Assembly: GCA_035525495.1 (NCBI GenBank)
Contig: DATLED010000046.1
Location: 1-8,323 of the forward strand
Length of the DNA stretch: 8,323 nt
Direction of reading: 5' to 3'
DNA from: DATLED01 sp035525495
GTDB lineage: Bacteria > Actinomycetota > Acidimicrobiia > Acidimicrobiales > CADCTF01
Shown here: piece by piece, positions 1-6,028 of the stretch
Layout of the letters: every line of letters begins with the position of its first letter
Position numbering within the stretch: the first letter of the stretch is position 1
Position numbers and translations under genes: made by a program
Notes under the pieces: generated by a model
Told to the model about the DNA's origin: nothing
Databases searched by the model: none
Seen by the model: only the letters and a program-made list of their open reading frames with translations

Positions 1-150
1 GTGCAACAGGTGGTGGTGGCGGCTGCAGGCGAGGACCATGTTGTGGAGTGAGGTCTCGCCGCCATCTTCCCAGGGGGCGACGTGGTGGGCGTCGCACCAC
101 TCGGGGCCTCGGTCGCAGCCGTTGACGAGTCGGCAGTGGCCTTCGACCTC
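1..150 (-). pseudogene. HNH endonuclease fragment (DUF222/13E12-repeat type), C-terminal part
   Basis: Reading the minus strand from about 150 down to 1 gives an uninterrupted frame with the signature CRLVNGCDRGPEWCDAHH, then VAPWEDGGETSLHNMVLACS and RHHHLLH. This is the metal-binding HNH nuclease core found at the C-terminus of actinobacterial DUF222/13E12-repeat proteins: Cys residues flanking a His-His pair, the conserved W-x-D-G-G-x-T-x-x-x-N strand and the final R-H-H. The C-terminal tail runs off the window at base 1. Upstream of the Gly-His-Cys at 141-133 the frame stays open but no longer resembles the family, and the same DNA reads well as a SnoaL-like protein on the other strand. 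The nuclease therefore seems to have lost its DUF222 N-terminal region at a junction near 139-150. Such genes are usually multi-copy and their cellular role is not well established. The family call is firm; whether this is a true pseudogene or an assembly joint is open. Confidence 0.75.
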
Positions 151-453
151 CTGCCGCCGATGTGGCGGTTCCAGTTCGAGGGCCCAGGCGCGGCGTTCGC
201 GGCTCAGCTGCAGGCGATTGCGGAGGGGCCGGTGGAGATCGAGATCGTCCGCACCATCCCCACCGCCGCCGGCTTCGTCACCGAGCACGTCGAGACGCAA
301 CACACGCCGAACGGCGTCATCACCGCCAGGCGCATCCACCTGTGCGAGGTGGCCGACGGCCGCATCGCCGCCGTCACCACCTATTGCAACGGCGGGTGGG
401 ACGCCGATCTGCGGGCCCGCCACGCGGTCGAGGCCCCGATGGTGCGGCCATGA
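82..453 (+). CDS. SnoaL/NTF2-like domain protein, N-terminally truncated
   Basis: From about 145 the frame reads LLPPMWRFQFEGPG, EIEIVRTIPTAAGFVTEHVE and ADGRIAAVTTYCNGGWDADL. This is the pattern of the second half of a SnoaL-like NTF2 fold: a W-R-F strand followed by an F-x-G-P-x-A helix, long antiparallel strands, and a closing R-I-x-x-V-x-x-Y-C-N-G-x-W-D strand. The fold often forms small pockets in polyketide cyclases, isomerases and stress proteins; no substrate can be named here. Complete members are usually about 120-140 residues and begin with two helices (Y-L-x-A-W-N-A-x-D type), which are missing. The first in-frame start is GTG at 82, after a stop at 49-51, but bases 82-140 are antisense HNH nuclease sequence, so true homology starts near 139. 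An internal ATG at 160 is another possible start; neither has a clear ribosome binding site. The stop overlaps the next start as ATGA (450-453), so the methyltransferase was probably translationally coupled to it. Confidence 0.6.
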   Translation: MVGVAPLGASVAAVDESAVAFDLLPPMWRFQFEGPGAAFAAQLQAIAEGPVEIEIVRTIPTAAGFVTEHVETQHTPNGVITARRIHLCEVADGRIAAVTTYCNGGWDADLRARHAVEAPMVRP

Positions 454-1259
454 CCGCGGTCTCCTTCCGCAACCAGACCGCCACGCCCGCCGCGAACTAC
501 CAGCGGCACTTCGTGCCTGCCATAGCCGGCCCCGCGTCGGCCGATCTCCTGGCCGTGGCTGACCTGCAGCCCGGCGAGCGTGTTCTCGACGTCGCCTGCG
601 GCACCGGCGTGATCGCCCGCCTTGCTGCGGCGCGCGTGGGCTCCACCGGCACCGTCTCCGCCATCGACCTCTCGGAGGACATGATCGATGTGGCCAAGGC
701 CACACCCGCGCCGCCAAAACCCGTGATCGAGTGGCGCACCGGCAACGCCATGTCGCTCCCACTCGACGACGAGCGGTACGACGTCGTGACCTGCCAGATG
801 GGCCTGATGTTCATGGAGGACCGCAGGGCGGCCCTGGTCGAGATGCGCCGCGTGCTCGTCGCTGGTGGGCGGGTCGTCGTCAACACCCCGGGCGCGATCC
901 AGGCGCCGTTCGCACTCATGGAGCAGGCCATCGTGGACCACATCAGCGCCGATCTCGGCGGCTTCGTACGCACGGTGTTCTCGATGCACGATCCGTTCGC
1001 AGTCGGCGACCACCTGCGCGACGCCGGCTTCTGCGACGTCGACGCCCAACAGAGGACTGCCACGTTGCAGCTCCCGGGACCGGCCGAGTTCGTGTGGCAA
1101 TACATCAACCTCACACCGATGGCGCCGTTCGTGGCGAAGGCGACCGAGGCGGCGAAGACCGCCATGGAGCGGCAGGTCGTCGAGACGTGGCAGCCGTACG
1201 TGGTGGGCGGCGCCACGCCGGTCGATCAACCGATGGTGATCGCAACGGGACGCCGGTGA
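450..1259 (+). CDS. Class I SAM-dependent methyltransferase (UbiE/MenG-like fold)
   Basis: A 269-residue protein starting at the ATG that overlaps the SnoaL-like stop. Motif I is VLDVACGTG at residues 45-53, the glycine-rich SAM loop. The acidic residue closing strand 2, which binds the ribose hydroxyls, is Asp73 in VSAIDLS. GNAMSLPLDD (98-107) matches the adenine-contact region, YDVVTCQMGLMFMED (110-124) is the strand 4 motif, and RRVLVAGGRVVV (133-144) is the usual post-motif segment, so the catalytic fold looks complete. The C-terminal 110 residues are helical and probably form the substrate lid. The family covers quinone, sterol, polyketide and small-molecule methyltransferases, and the substrate cannot be deduced. 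A frame opening at 162 would add 96 residues of arginine-rich junk read from the SnoaL region, so that longer start is rejected. The adjacent SnoaL-like gene hints at a small tailoring operon. The gene ends 3 bases before a convergent gene. Confidence 0.85.
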   Translation: MTAVSFRNQTATPAANYQRHFVPAIAGPASADLLAVADLQPGERVLDVACGTGVIARLAAARVGSTGTVSAIDLSEDMIDVAKATPAPPKPVIEWRTGNAMSLPLDDERYDVVTCQMGLMFMEDRRAALVEMRRVLVAGGRVVVNTPGAIQAPFALMEQAIVDHISADLGGFVRTVFSMHDPFAVGDHLRDAGFCDVDAQQRTATLQLPGPAEFVWQYINLTPMAPFVAKATEAAKTAMERQVVETWQPYVVGGATPVDQPMVIATGRR

Positions 1260-1262
1260 CCG

Positions 1263-2786
1263 TCACACCTCATCGACACGGTCCGGCTTTCTTCGCCGCC
1301 CGTTCCGACCGATCGCCGCGGCGCCAAGAGTCGCCGAGAGAGCCATCGCCGCGACCGCGATTTCGCGGAGCCCGAACGCTCCTCCTGGAGGACCTCCCGC
1401 CGCCGTCCGACCCCGCCGCGGCGGGGACCCAGCCGTCGACTCGTCGATGAATCGGGCCGGCCCTCCCGCAGGAGCTTCCCCAGAGGCGAAGCTCGCGGCC
1501 GCGATCGACCCGAGCTCGGGCTGCGCCCGAGATCCGAGAGCCGACGGCAACGATCCGATCGACCGGGGGCCCGACTCGTCGGCCACCGACGACCCCGGCT
1601 GCTCGGTCGTCCTCGCCGTCGTCGGCACCGACCCCGGCTGGGCCGCCGTAGGGCGTGCGCTCGGCGCGTTGGACGGCGATGCGGGCGCAGTCGTCGTCCT
1701 CGAGACCGGACCGGAGGTGGTCGATGTGGTCGAACTCGTCGATGTCGTCGATGTCGTCGATGTCGTCGATGTCGCCGCGGACGCGACGTCGGCGAGAGAG
1801 ATCTCCGTCGGCGCGAAGACGGGGTACCACTCGTCGGGCTCCGAAGCGGAGGTCAAGCGGCGACTTGCACCGCCGCCGGCGGCGATCACTCTGACCTCGT
1901 GGCGGGCGCCTCGGTCGAGCTGGTAGGCGATCGTCGACCCATCGGGCGACCACGTTCCCCACGACTCGTCGGCATCGGCGGTCGATGTGAGGGCGCGCAG
2001 GTCGGTTCCGTCGGCGTCGACCACGTAGAGGTCGGTCTGGGTGCCATCCCACCTCGGGAACACGAACCGGGTCCCATCCGGTGACCACTCGGGGTTCCAA
2101 GCGGTGACCTCGGGGAGGATCGTGTGCTCCCCCGAGCCGTCGGCGTCGACGATGCCGATTCCAGGAAGGGCGAGAAATGCCAGTCGTCTGCCGTCCCGGG
2201 ACCACGCCGATCGGCCGTTCGAGCGGGCGGTCAGCTTGCGGTACCCCGTCCCGTCGGACCGAACGCTGCCCATCCCGTCGCCGGTGCCGTTGCAGACTTC
2301 GGCGTAGGCGATCTGGTCGCCGGTGGGAGACCAGAGGGGAAACGGGTGTTGCGGGCACGGCCCGCCGGTGATGGTCCCGTCGTTGGAGCCGTCGGCGGCG
2401 ACGACATGCACTTGGAGCTGGTCGCCGTCCCATCGACCGTACGTGAGCCGGTCACCCGTCGGCGACCAGGTCGGCGAAGCTGCGCCCGAGGTCGTCACCC
2501 GGCGTCGGTCGGTCCCGTCGGCGCGCACGGTCCAGAGTCCAGCCTGCGAGCCCATCGCCACTCGGTCGCTGCTCCAGGTCCACGAGGGGAAGTCCCGACC
2601 AGCTTGGGGCAAGACCACTCGACCGGCGCTGCCATCGACGCGGGCAACGACGAGATCGCTACCGGACACGAACGCGATGGCCGGTGTGGGAGGGGGTGCT
2701 GCCGCGAATGCACCTCGGCTCAGATCTGATCCGAGAGCCGCGAGCGCGACGAGCAGGGAGAAGCCCGCTGCTCGACGCCAAGTCAC
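1263..2786 (-). CDS. Secreted, membrane-tethered TolB/PD40-type beta-propeller protein
   Basis: A 507-residue protein starting at GTG 2786. Residues 1-29 form a signal peptide: basic TWRRAAG, a hydrophobic core and an A-F-A-A-A cleavage region. Residues 35-327 carry repeated PD40/WD40-like units with the W-S-P-D/T-G core: SPTWSPTGDRLTY (104-116), PLWSPTGDQIAY (150-161), SAWSRDGRRLAF (193-204), PEWSPDGTRFVF (232-243) and GTWSPDGSTIAY (278-289). A degenerate first and last copy make about six or seven blades. Each is followed by a strand and D-G-T/S turn (VRADGTD, VVDADGTD) as in TolB. Residues 338-360 are a Ser/Thr tract, followed by about 110 residues rich in Pro, Ser, Thr and Ala, a hydrophobic helix at about 473-493 and a basic tail (GRNGRRRK). 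The topology is an outside propeller on a stalk with one C-terminal anchor. Propellers of this kind usually bind proteins or polymers; the ligand is unknown. It lies 63 bases downstream of modC on the same strand and may be read through from that operon. No strong ribosome binding site was seen. Confidence 0.8.
   Translation of the reverse strand: MTWRRAAGFSLLVALAALGSDLSRGAFAAAPPPTPAIAFVSGSDLVVARVDGSAGRVVLPQAGRDFPSWTWSSDRVAMGSQAGLWTVRADGTDRRRVTTSGAASPTWSPTGDRLTYGRWDGDQLQVHVVAADGSNDGTITGGPCPQHPFPLWSPTGDQIAYAEVCNGTGDGMGSVRSDGTGYRKLTARSNGRSAWSRDGRRLAFLALPGIGIVDADGSGEHTILPEVTAWNPEWSPDGTRFVFPRWDGTQTDLYVVDADGTDLRALTSTADADESWGTWSPDGSTIAYQLDRGARHEVRVIAAGGGASRRLTSASEPDEWYPVFAPTEISLADVASAATSTTSTTSTTSTSSTTSTTSGPVSRTTTAPASPSNAPSARPTAAQPGSVPTTARTTEQPGSSVADESGPRSIGSLPSALGSRAQPELGSIAAASFASGEAPAGGPARFIDESTAGSPPRRGRTAAGGPPGGAFGLREIAVAAMALSATLGAAAIGRNGRRRKPDRVDEV
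1720..1773. repeat. 9-bp tandem repeat inside the propeller stalk
   Basis: Four perfect consecutive copies of GTCGATGTC occupy 1738-1773. They are preceded by two imperfect copies (GTCGATGTG at 1720 and GTCGAACTC at 1729), giving six units. On the minus strand they encode the Thr/Ser tract of the propeller protein's stalk. The unit is a multiple of three, so copy-number change by strand slippage would lengthen or shorten the stalk by three residues without a frameshift. Its position inside a gene and the 9-bp unit size rule out a CRISPR array. Confidence 0.85.
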
Positions 2787-2849
2787 GTCACATGATCGCA
2801 GGATGGACCTGCTGCGTCGATCTTCCGCAGCGACGTCCTCCGCAACCGA

Positions 2850-3908
2850 TCAGCGGGGGTAGACGTTGACCTCGGTCGCCTTCACGCTCGCCCAAACGGA
2901 GCCGCCGTCGGTGAGGCCGAGATCCGACACGGCTGCCGGCGTGATCTCGGCGACGAGCACGACGCCGCCATCAAGTACGAGCCGGGCTCGCGCCCGGCCG
3001 CCCTCGGCCTCCACCGACGTGACCTCGCCTCGCCAGGTGTTGCGCGCGCTGCCCTCCGGGATCGCCCGATGCAAGGCGACGGCGCGGGGATGGACGACCG
3101 CGAACACGTCACCCTCGACGGAACCTTCGGCTGCCTGCAGTCGCAGTCCGGAAGCGCCGGCAACGGCGACGAGACCATCGCCCACTGCCACACCCGACAG
3201 CAGGTTCACGCCGACGAGGTCGGCGACATAGGCCGAACGCGGCCGCGCAGTGATCTCCGCGGCGGTCCCGTCCTGCACGACGAGGCCCGCCTCGAGGATC
3301 ACCAGCCGGTCGGCGAGGGCCATCGCCTCGAGGGGGTCGTGGGTGACGACGAGCTTCACGCCGTCGTGCGCGGCCAACGTCGCCGCGAGGTCGCGTCGCA
3401 TTGCGGCCCGCGTCGTCGCGTCCAACGCCGACAGCGGTTCGTCGAGGAGCAACAGCCGCGGCGACGTCGCCAGCGCTCGCGCCAGCGCCACGCGTTGGGC
3501 TTCGCCACCGGACAGCGCCGCAGGACGATCCGACCCTCGCCCCGACAAACCGATCCGCGCCAGCCACTGGGCCGCCTCCTGCCGGCAAGCATGACGTGTC
3601 CCCCCACGCGCCCGCAGTCCGAAGGCGACGTTCTCCAGGACCGAGAGATGTGGGAACAGGACGTAGTCCTGGAACACGAAGCCAACCGATCGTGTCGCAG
3701 GATCACCGTCGAGGACCACACCGTCGAGCGACACGTCGCCGGCCACCATCGGTTGAAGCCCCGCGAGCGCCCGCAACAAGGTCGTCTTCCCGGCGCCGTT
3801 GGGCCCGAGCACCGCCACCGTCTCCCCCGAGGCGACCGACAGCTCCACCCGCAAAGACAACGAGCCGACATCGACGTGGACGTCGGCCGACAGCCCGCTG
3901 TCGGTCAC
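2850..3908 (-). CDS. modC: Molybdate/tungstate ABC transporter ATP-binding protein ModC
   Basis: A 352-residue ABC ATPase with every catalytic motif: Walker A GPNGAGKT (35-42), Q-loop Gln80 in FVFQDYVLFPHL, signature LSGGE (132-136) in the ALSGGEAQRVALARAL form typical of ModC, Walker B LLLLDEP (152-158) with catalytic Glu157, D-loop SALD (160-163) and switch His190. Residues about 290-350 form a C-terminal TOBE/Mop domain (NTWRGEVTSVEAEGG then VVLVAEITPAAVSDLGL and SVWASVKATEVNVY). In ModC this domain can bind molybdate and inhibit transport when the oxyanion is plentiful. The protein works as a dimer on the cytoplasmic face of ModB and couples ATP hydrolysis to import. The start is GTG 3908, whose GTGA overlaps the modB stop; the frame stays open far upstream through modB, but that part is a shadow. 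Related sulfate or iron ATPases are alternatives, but the TOBE domain and the modA/modB partners make ModC the best call. Confidence 0.92.
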   Translation of the reverse strand: MTDSGLSADVHVDVGSLSLRVELSVASGETVAVLGPNGAGKTTLLRALAGLQPMVAGDVSLDGVVLDGDPATRSVGFVFQDYVLFPHLSVLENVAFGLRARGGTRHACRQEAAQWLARIGLSGRGSDRPAALSGGEAQRVALARALATSPRLLLLDEPLSALDATTRAAMRRDLAATLAAHDGVKLVVTHDPLEAMALADRLVILEAGLVVQDGTAAEITARPRSAYVADLVGVNLLSGVAVGDGLVAVAGASGLRLQAAEGSVEGDVFAVVHPRAVALHRAIPEGSARNTWRGEVTSVEAEGGRARARLVLDGGVVLVAEITPAAVSDLGLTDGGSVWASVKATEVNVYPR

Positions 3909-4693
3909 AGCGCCCCGAGCCAGCGCTCCCGCAGCCCGACGAGGACGGCGACGCACACGACGAGCAGGACGAGCGACAGCACGATGGCCCCATCGAGACC
4001 GCCGGACTCGAGGAGCAGGTAGACCTCGAGCGGGATCGTCGTCGTGCGGCCCGGGGAGTTGCCGGCGAACGTGATCGTCGCCCCGAACTCGCCGATCGCC
4101 CGCGCCCACGCGAGGACGGCGCCTGCCCCGAGTGCCGGCGCCGCCAAGGGCAACGTCACGCGGCGGAAGACCGTCGCCCGGCTGGCGCCGAGGGTCCGGG
4201 CCGCGTCCTCCAGCCGACGGTCGGCGTTCCGGAACGCCGACTCCGCCGTGACGACCAGGAACGGCATGGCGACGAACGCCTCGGCCAGGACGGCCCCCGC
4301 GGTCGTGAACGGCAGCGTGACCCCGAACCACGAGTCGAGCCACTGCCCGACCAAACCCCGTCGCCCGAAGGCCAAGAGCAGCGCCACGCCCCCCACCACC
4401 GGCGGGAGCACGAGCGGGACGATGGTCACCGCCCGCACCACGCGCCGGCCCGGGAACTCGGCGCGGGCGAGCACCCACGCAAGCGGCAGACCCAACGCGG
4501 CCGAGACCACCGTCGCGCCGAGTGAACACACCAGGGAGAGCCGCAACGCCGAACGAACGGCGGCGTCGCCGAGGATCGTCGTCACCGACGACCAGGGCGC
4601 CCGCCACGCCAGACCGATGAGCGGGAGCGTGAACACGACGGCACCGAGCGCGGCGACGGCGATGACGACGATGGGCGGGAACCGACGCGTCAC
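3905..4693 (-). CDS. modB: Molybdate/tungstate ABC transporter permease ModB
   Basis: A 262-residue integral membrane protein with about five or six hydrophobic segments (near residues 8-30, 50-76, 88-109, 130-150, 185-200 and 236-254). The EAA loop that docks on the ATPase is at about 162-181 (EDAARTLGASRATVFRRVTL, then P). It is followed by GEFGATITFAGN and GRTTTIPLEVY (201-223), a stretch characteristic of the molybdate and sulfate permease group. The protein should form the homodimeric channel for oxyanion passage. The start chosen is GTG 4693, giving VTRRFPPIVVIAV, because it overlaps the modA stop as GTGA and lies just before the first membrane segment. A start at 4759 would add 22 hydrophilic residues that overlap modA deeply. 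The stop overlaps the modC start in the same GTGA manner, which implies coupled translation and matched amounts of the transporter parts. Confidence 0.92.
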   Translation of the reverse strand: MTRRFPPIVVIAVAALGAVVFTLPLIGLAWRAPWSSVTTILGDAAVRSALRLSLVCSLGATVVSAALGLPLAWVLARAEFPGRRVVRAVTIVPLVLPPVVGGVALLLAFGRRGLVGQWLDSWFGVTLPFTTAGAVLAEAFVAMPFLVVTAESAFRNADRRLEDAARTLGASRATVFRRVTLPLAAPALGAGAVLAWARAIGEFGATITFAGNSPGRTTTIPLEVYLLLESGGLDGAIVLSLVLLVVCVAVLVGLRERWLGAL

Positions 4694-5463
4694 GGCGAGA
4701 GGAATCCGTGCTTCGCCAGGACGGCTTGGGCATCGCGCGAACGGAGGAACGCCAGCCATGCCCGCGCAGGCTGCGGCGCGCCCTCGAGAACCGCTGCCGG
4801 GTACACCGCTTGGAACTCCGGTTCCGCCGCGATGTCGATGGCGACGGACCCCACGTCGTCACCCGCGGCGCGGACGTCGCTCTCGTAGACGACCCCGACG
4901 TCGGCCTCCCCGAGCGTGACCTTCGACAGCACGCCCTTGACGTTCTCCTCGTAGGACGCGGCGATGACGTCCACGCCGGCCCTTCGCAACGCGGCCGCGG
5001 CCAACCTTCCACATGGAACCGGGGCTGCGCACAGCACGACCACGAGATCGCTCCGACGCAGATCCTGCAGCGACGCCACGCCCTTCGGGTTGTCGCGCTC
5101 GACCACCATGGCGATCCGGTTCCGGGCGATCACGGTGGTCGTTCCCGCGACTCGACCGGCATCGCGCACCTTCTGCATCGTGACATCGTCGGCGGAAACG
5201 AACACGTCCGCGGGCGCCCCTTGCGCCAGCTGCGTCGCCAACGCCGACGACGCGCCGAACGTCGCCACCACGTCGACGCGGTCGTGCTCCAGCTCGAAGG
5301 TCGACTCGAGCTCGGAGAACGCCTCCCGCAACGACGACGCCGCGGACACGAGGACGGTCGTCGGCTTCGCGTGAGGCTTCGGCGACGAACCGCCGCAGGC
5401 GCCGGCAGTGATCGATGCGACGACCACGAGTCCAACGATCCAGCGACAGGGAACGGACCTCAC
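4690..5463 (-). CDS. modA: Molybdate/tungstate-binding lipoprotein ModA
   Basis: A 257-residue substrate-binding protein starting at GTG 5463. Residues 1-23 are a lipoprotein signal: CRWIVGLVVVASITAGAC, with the lipid-modified cysteine at 23 followed by Gly-Gly and a polar linker. The mature part shows the ModA fold markers: VLVSAASSLREAF (37-49) with the first oxyanion-contacting serine, ATFGASSALATQL (67-79) with the second, GAPADVFVSADD (82-93), VPCGRLA (149-155), ENVKGVLSKVTLGEADVGVVY (173-193, with Val and Tyr in the expected late contact region) and AVYPAAVLEG near 219-228. The length is usual for the family. It should sit on the outer face of the cell membrane and deliver molybdate or tungstate to ModB; the sequence does not tell which oxyanion is preferred. 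Its start overlaps the regulator stop (GTGA) and its stop overlaps the modB start. Confidence 0.92.
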   Translation of the reverse strand: MRSVPCRWIVGLVVVASITAGACGGSSPKPHAKPTTVLVSAASSLREAFSELESTFELEHDRVDVVATFGASSALATQLAQGAPADVFVSADDVTMQKVRDAGRVAGTTTVIARNRIAMVVERDNPKGVASLQDLRRSDLVVVLCAAPVPCGRLAAAALRRAGVDVIAASYEENVKGVLSKVTLGEADVGVVYESDVRAAGDDVGSVAIDIAAEPEFQAVYPAAVLEGAPQPARAWLAFLRSRDAQAVLAKHGFLSP

Positions 5464-5870
5464 CGTTGTGGCAACTCGACGACGACGTTCGTGGACTTCA
5501 CCGACGCGACCGCCCGAACCCCCGGCGAAAGCCCGAGCTCGTCGGCGGCCTCCCGCGTCATCAGCGACACGATCCGGTGCGGCCCCGCCTGGATCTCGAC
5601 CTGCGCCGTCACCTTGTCCTTCAGCACCCGCACGATGATGCCGGGCATGTGGTTGCGAGCCGAACGGGCCACGATGACTTCCGGCTCGATCGCCTTCGCC
5701 TGCTCCTCGACGAAGGCGGCGAGGTGCCTCCCGTCGACGAGTCGCTGGCCGCCGGCCGTCGTTCGGAAGGACAACCGACCCGCGTCCTCGAGCCGGCGGA
5801 CCGTGTCGACGCTGACGCCGAGCAGCTCGGCCACCTCACCGGCTCTGTACGACGTCCGTGTTGCTGGCAT
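5460..5870 (-). CDS. Molybdate-responsive regulator: MerR-type HTH fused to a Mop/TOBE domain
   Basis: A 136-residue cytoplasmic protein of two domains. Residues 8-56 form a small helix-turn-helix of the MerR/excisionase (HTH_17) type: YRAGEVAELLGVSVDTVRRL, then EDAGRLSFRTTAGGQRLVDG. Residues 70-134 form a single Mop/TOBE oxyanion-binding domain: SARNHMPGIIVRVLKDKVTA, then IVSLMTREAADELGLSPG and VASVKSTNVVVE. The S-A-R-N-x-x-x-G-x-I start and the A-S-V-K-S-T-N-V end are the usual Mop hallmarks. By architecture it does the job of ModE, but with a different DNA-binding head and one Mop unit rather than two, so it probably works as an oligomer. It is first in the mod operon and overlaps modA by GTGA, which suggests autoregulation. 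ATG 5870 is supported by the HTH starting right after it and by a -10 box 6 bases upstream. Repressor versus activator is inferred only from the operator position. I assign no gene symbol. Confidence 0.85.
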   Translation of the reverse strand: MPATRTSYRAGEVAELLGVSVDTVRRLEDAGRLSFRTTAGGQRLVDGRHLAAFVEEQAKAIEPEVIVARSARNHMPGIIVRVLKDKVTAQVEIQAGPHRIVSLMTREAADELGLSPGVRAVASVKSTNVVVELPQR

Positions 5871-5882
5871 GCGGCGATACTA
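5871..5882 (-). promoter_or_regulatory. Probable leaderless promoter (-10 box) of the mod operon
   Basis: On the minus strand the hexamer TAGTAT (5882-5877) fits the actinobacterial TAnnnT -10 pattern and is followed by exactly six bases (CGCCGC) before the ATG at 5870. Transcription starting 7 bases after the box would begin at the A of the start codon, giving a leaderless mRNA. This agrees with the absence of a ribosome binding site. No convincing -35 hexamer was found at 16-18 bases. Confidence 0.55.
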
Positions 5883-5885
5883 TCG
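5875..5885. promoter_or_regulatory. Candidate operator CGATA-C-TATCG over the mod -10 box
   Basis: CGATACTATCG is a perfect 5+1+5 palindrome that contains the whole -10 box of the mod operon and ends 5 bases before the regulator's ATG. A dimeric protein bound here would block RNA polymerase, so it is the natural candidate site for the operon's own regulator. No second copy was seen in the window. Five-base arms can occur by chance, but a TA-rich palindrome in such GC-rich DNA, placed exactly on the promoter, is unlikely to be random. Confidence 0.5.
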
Positions 5886-6013
5886 AGAACGCGCCGCAGA
5901 AGCAGCAGAAATGGCCGGTGAACGCCGCATCTGCGGCCGAGGTAGACCTGTTCGACGGGCGCGAGCTGTGTGCGGCGTCGACGCGTCCCAGGGCTCGTTG
6001 CGAACAAGAGGCG

Positions 6014-6019
6014 TACGCT
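6014..6019 (+). promoter_or_regulatory. Candidate -10 box for the DHp-like/ABC1 kinase gene pair
   Basis: TACGCT (6014-6019) matches TAnnnT and lies nine bases before the ATG at 6029. It predicts a transcript with a leader of only about three bases. The GGGGG at 6023-6027 is too close to the ATG to act as a normal ribosome binding site, in line with a near-leaderless start. There is no clear -35 element; TTGCGA at 5998 is only 10 bases away. The call rests on one short motif and its spacing. Confidence 0.35.
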
Positions 6020-6028
6020 GACGGGGGC

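Noticed and set aside
381..1229. Minus-strand open frame opposite the methyltransferase
   Set aside because: It has no recognisable domain; the plus strand has all SAM-binding motifs.
1720..1773. Possible CRISPR or regulatory repeat array
   Set aside because: The units are 9 bp, contiguous without spacers and in frame within a coding gene, so this is a coding tandem repeat.
1447..1926. Plus-strand open frame with Val-Asp repeats opposite the propeller stalk
   Set aside because: The Val-Asp repeat is the antisense reading of the 9-bp tandem array. The opposite strand gives a coherent secreted protein with signal peptide and anchor.
2811..2831. Hairpin GCTGCG/CGCAGC in the gap between modC and the propeller gene as a terminator
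   Set aside because: The stem is only six base pairs with a nine-base loop and no T-run; such stems are common by chance at this GC content.
3069..4525. Long plus-strand open frames opposite modC and modB
   Set aside because: They have arginine/histidine-rich shadow compositions and no domains, while the opposite strand carries complete ABC transporter motifs.
4694..4759. Upstream start for ModB at 4759
   Set aside because: It adds a hydrophilic, proline-rich stretch deep inside modA; the GTG at 4693 fits the GTGA coupling pattern of the operon and the first membrane segment.
3909..5012. Long minus-strand open frame continuing upstream of modC for several hundred codons
   Set aside because: It overlaps modB and modA in another frame, is rich in Arg, Gly, Ala and Pro with no family motif, and arises from GC-rich codon bias. 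ModC proper starts at GTG 3908.
5893..5937. Eight-base inverted repeat GCCGCAGA/TCTGCGGC upstream of the mod promoter
   Set aside because: The arms are short, the loop is 29 bases, and it has no clear relation to either promoter.
5858..6028. N-terminal extension of the DHp-like protein from 5858
   Set aside because: It would overlap the start and promoter of the divergent mod operon, and the added residues have no helical or domain pattern. The ATG at 6029 is followed directly by the DHp-like region.
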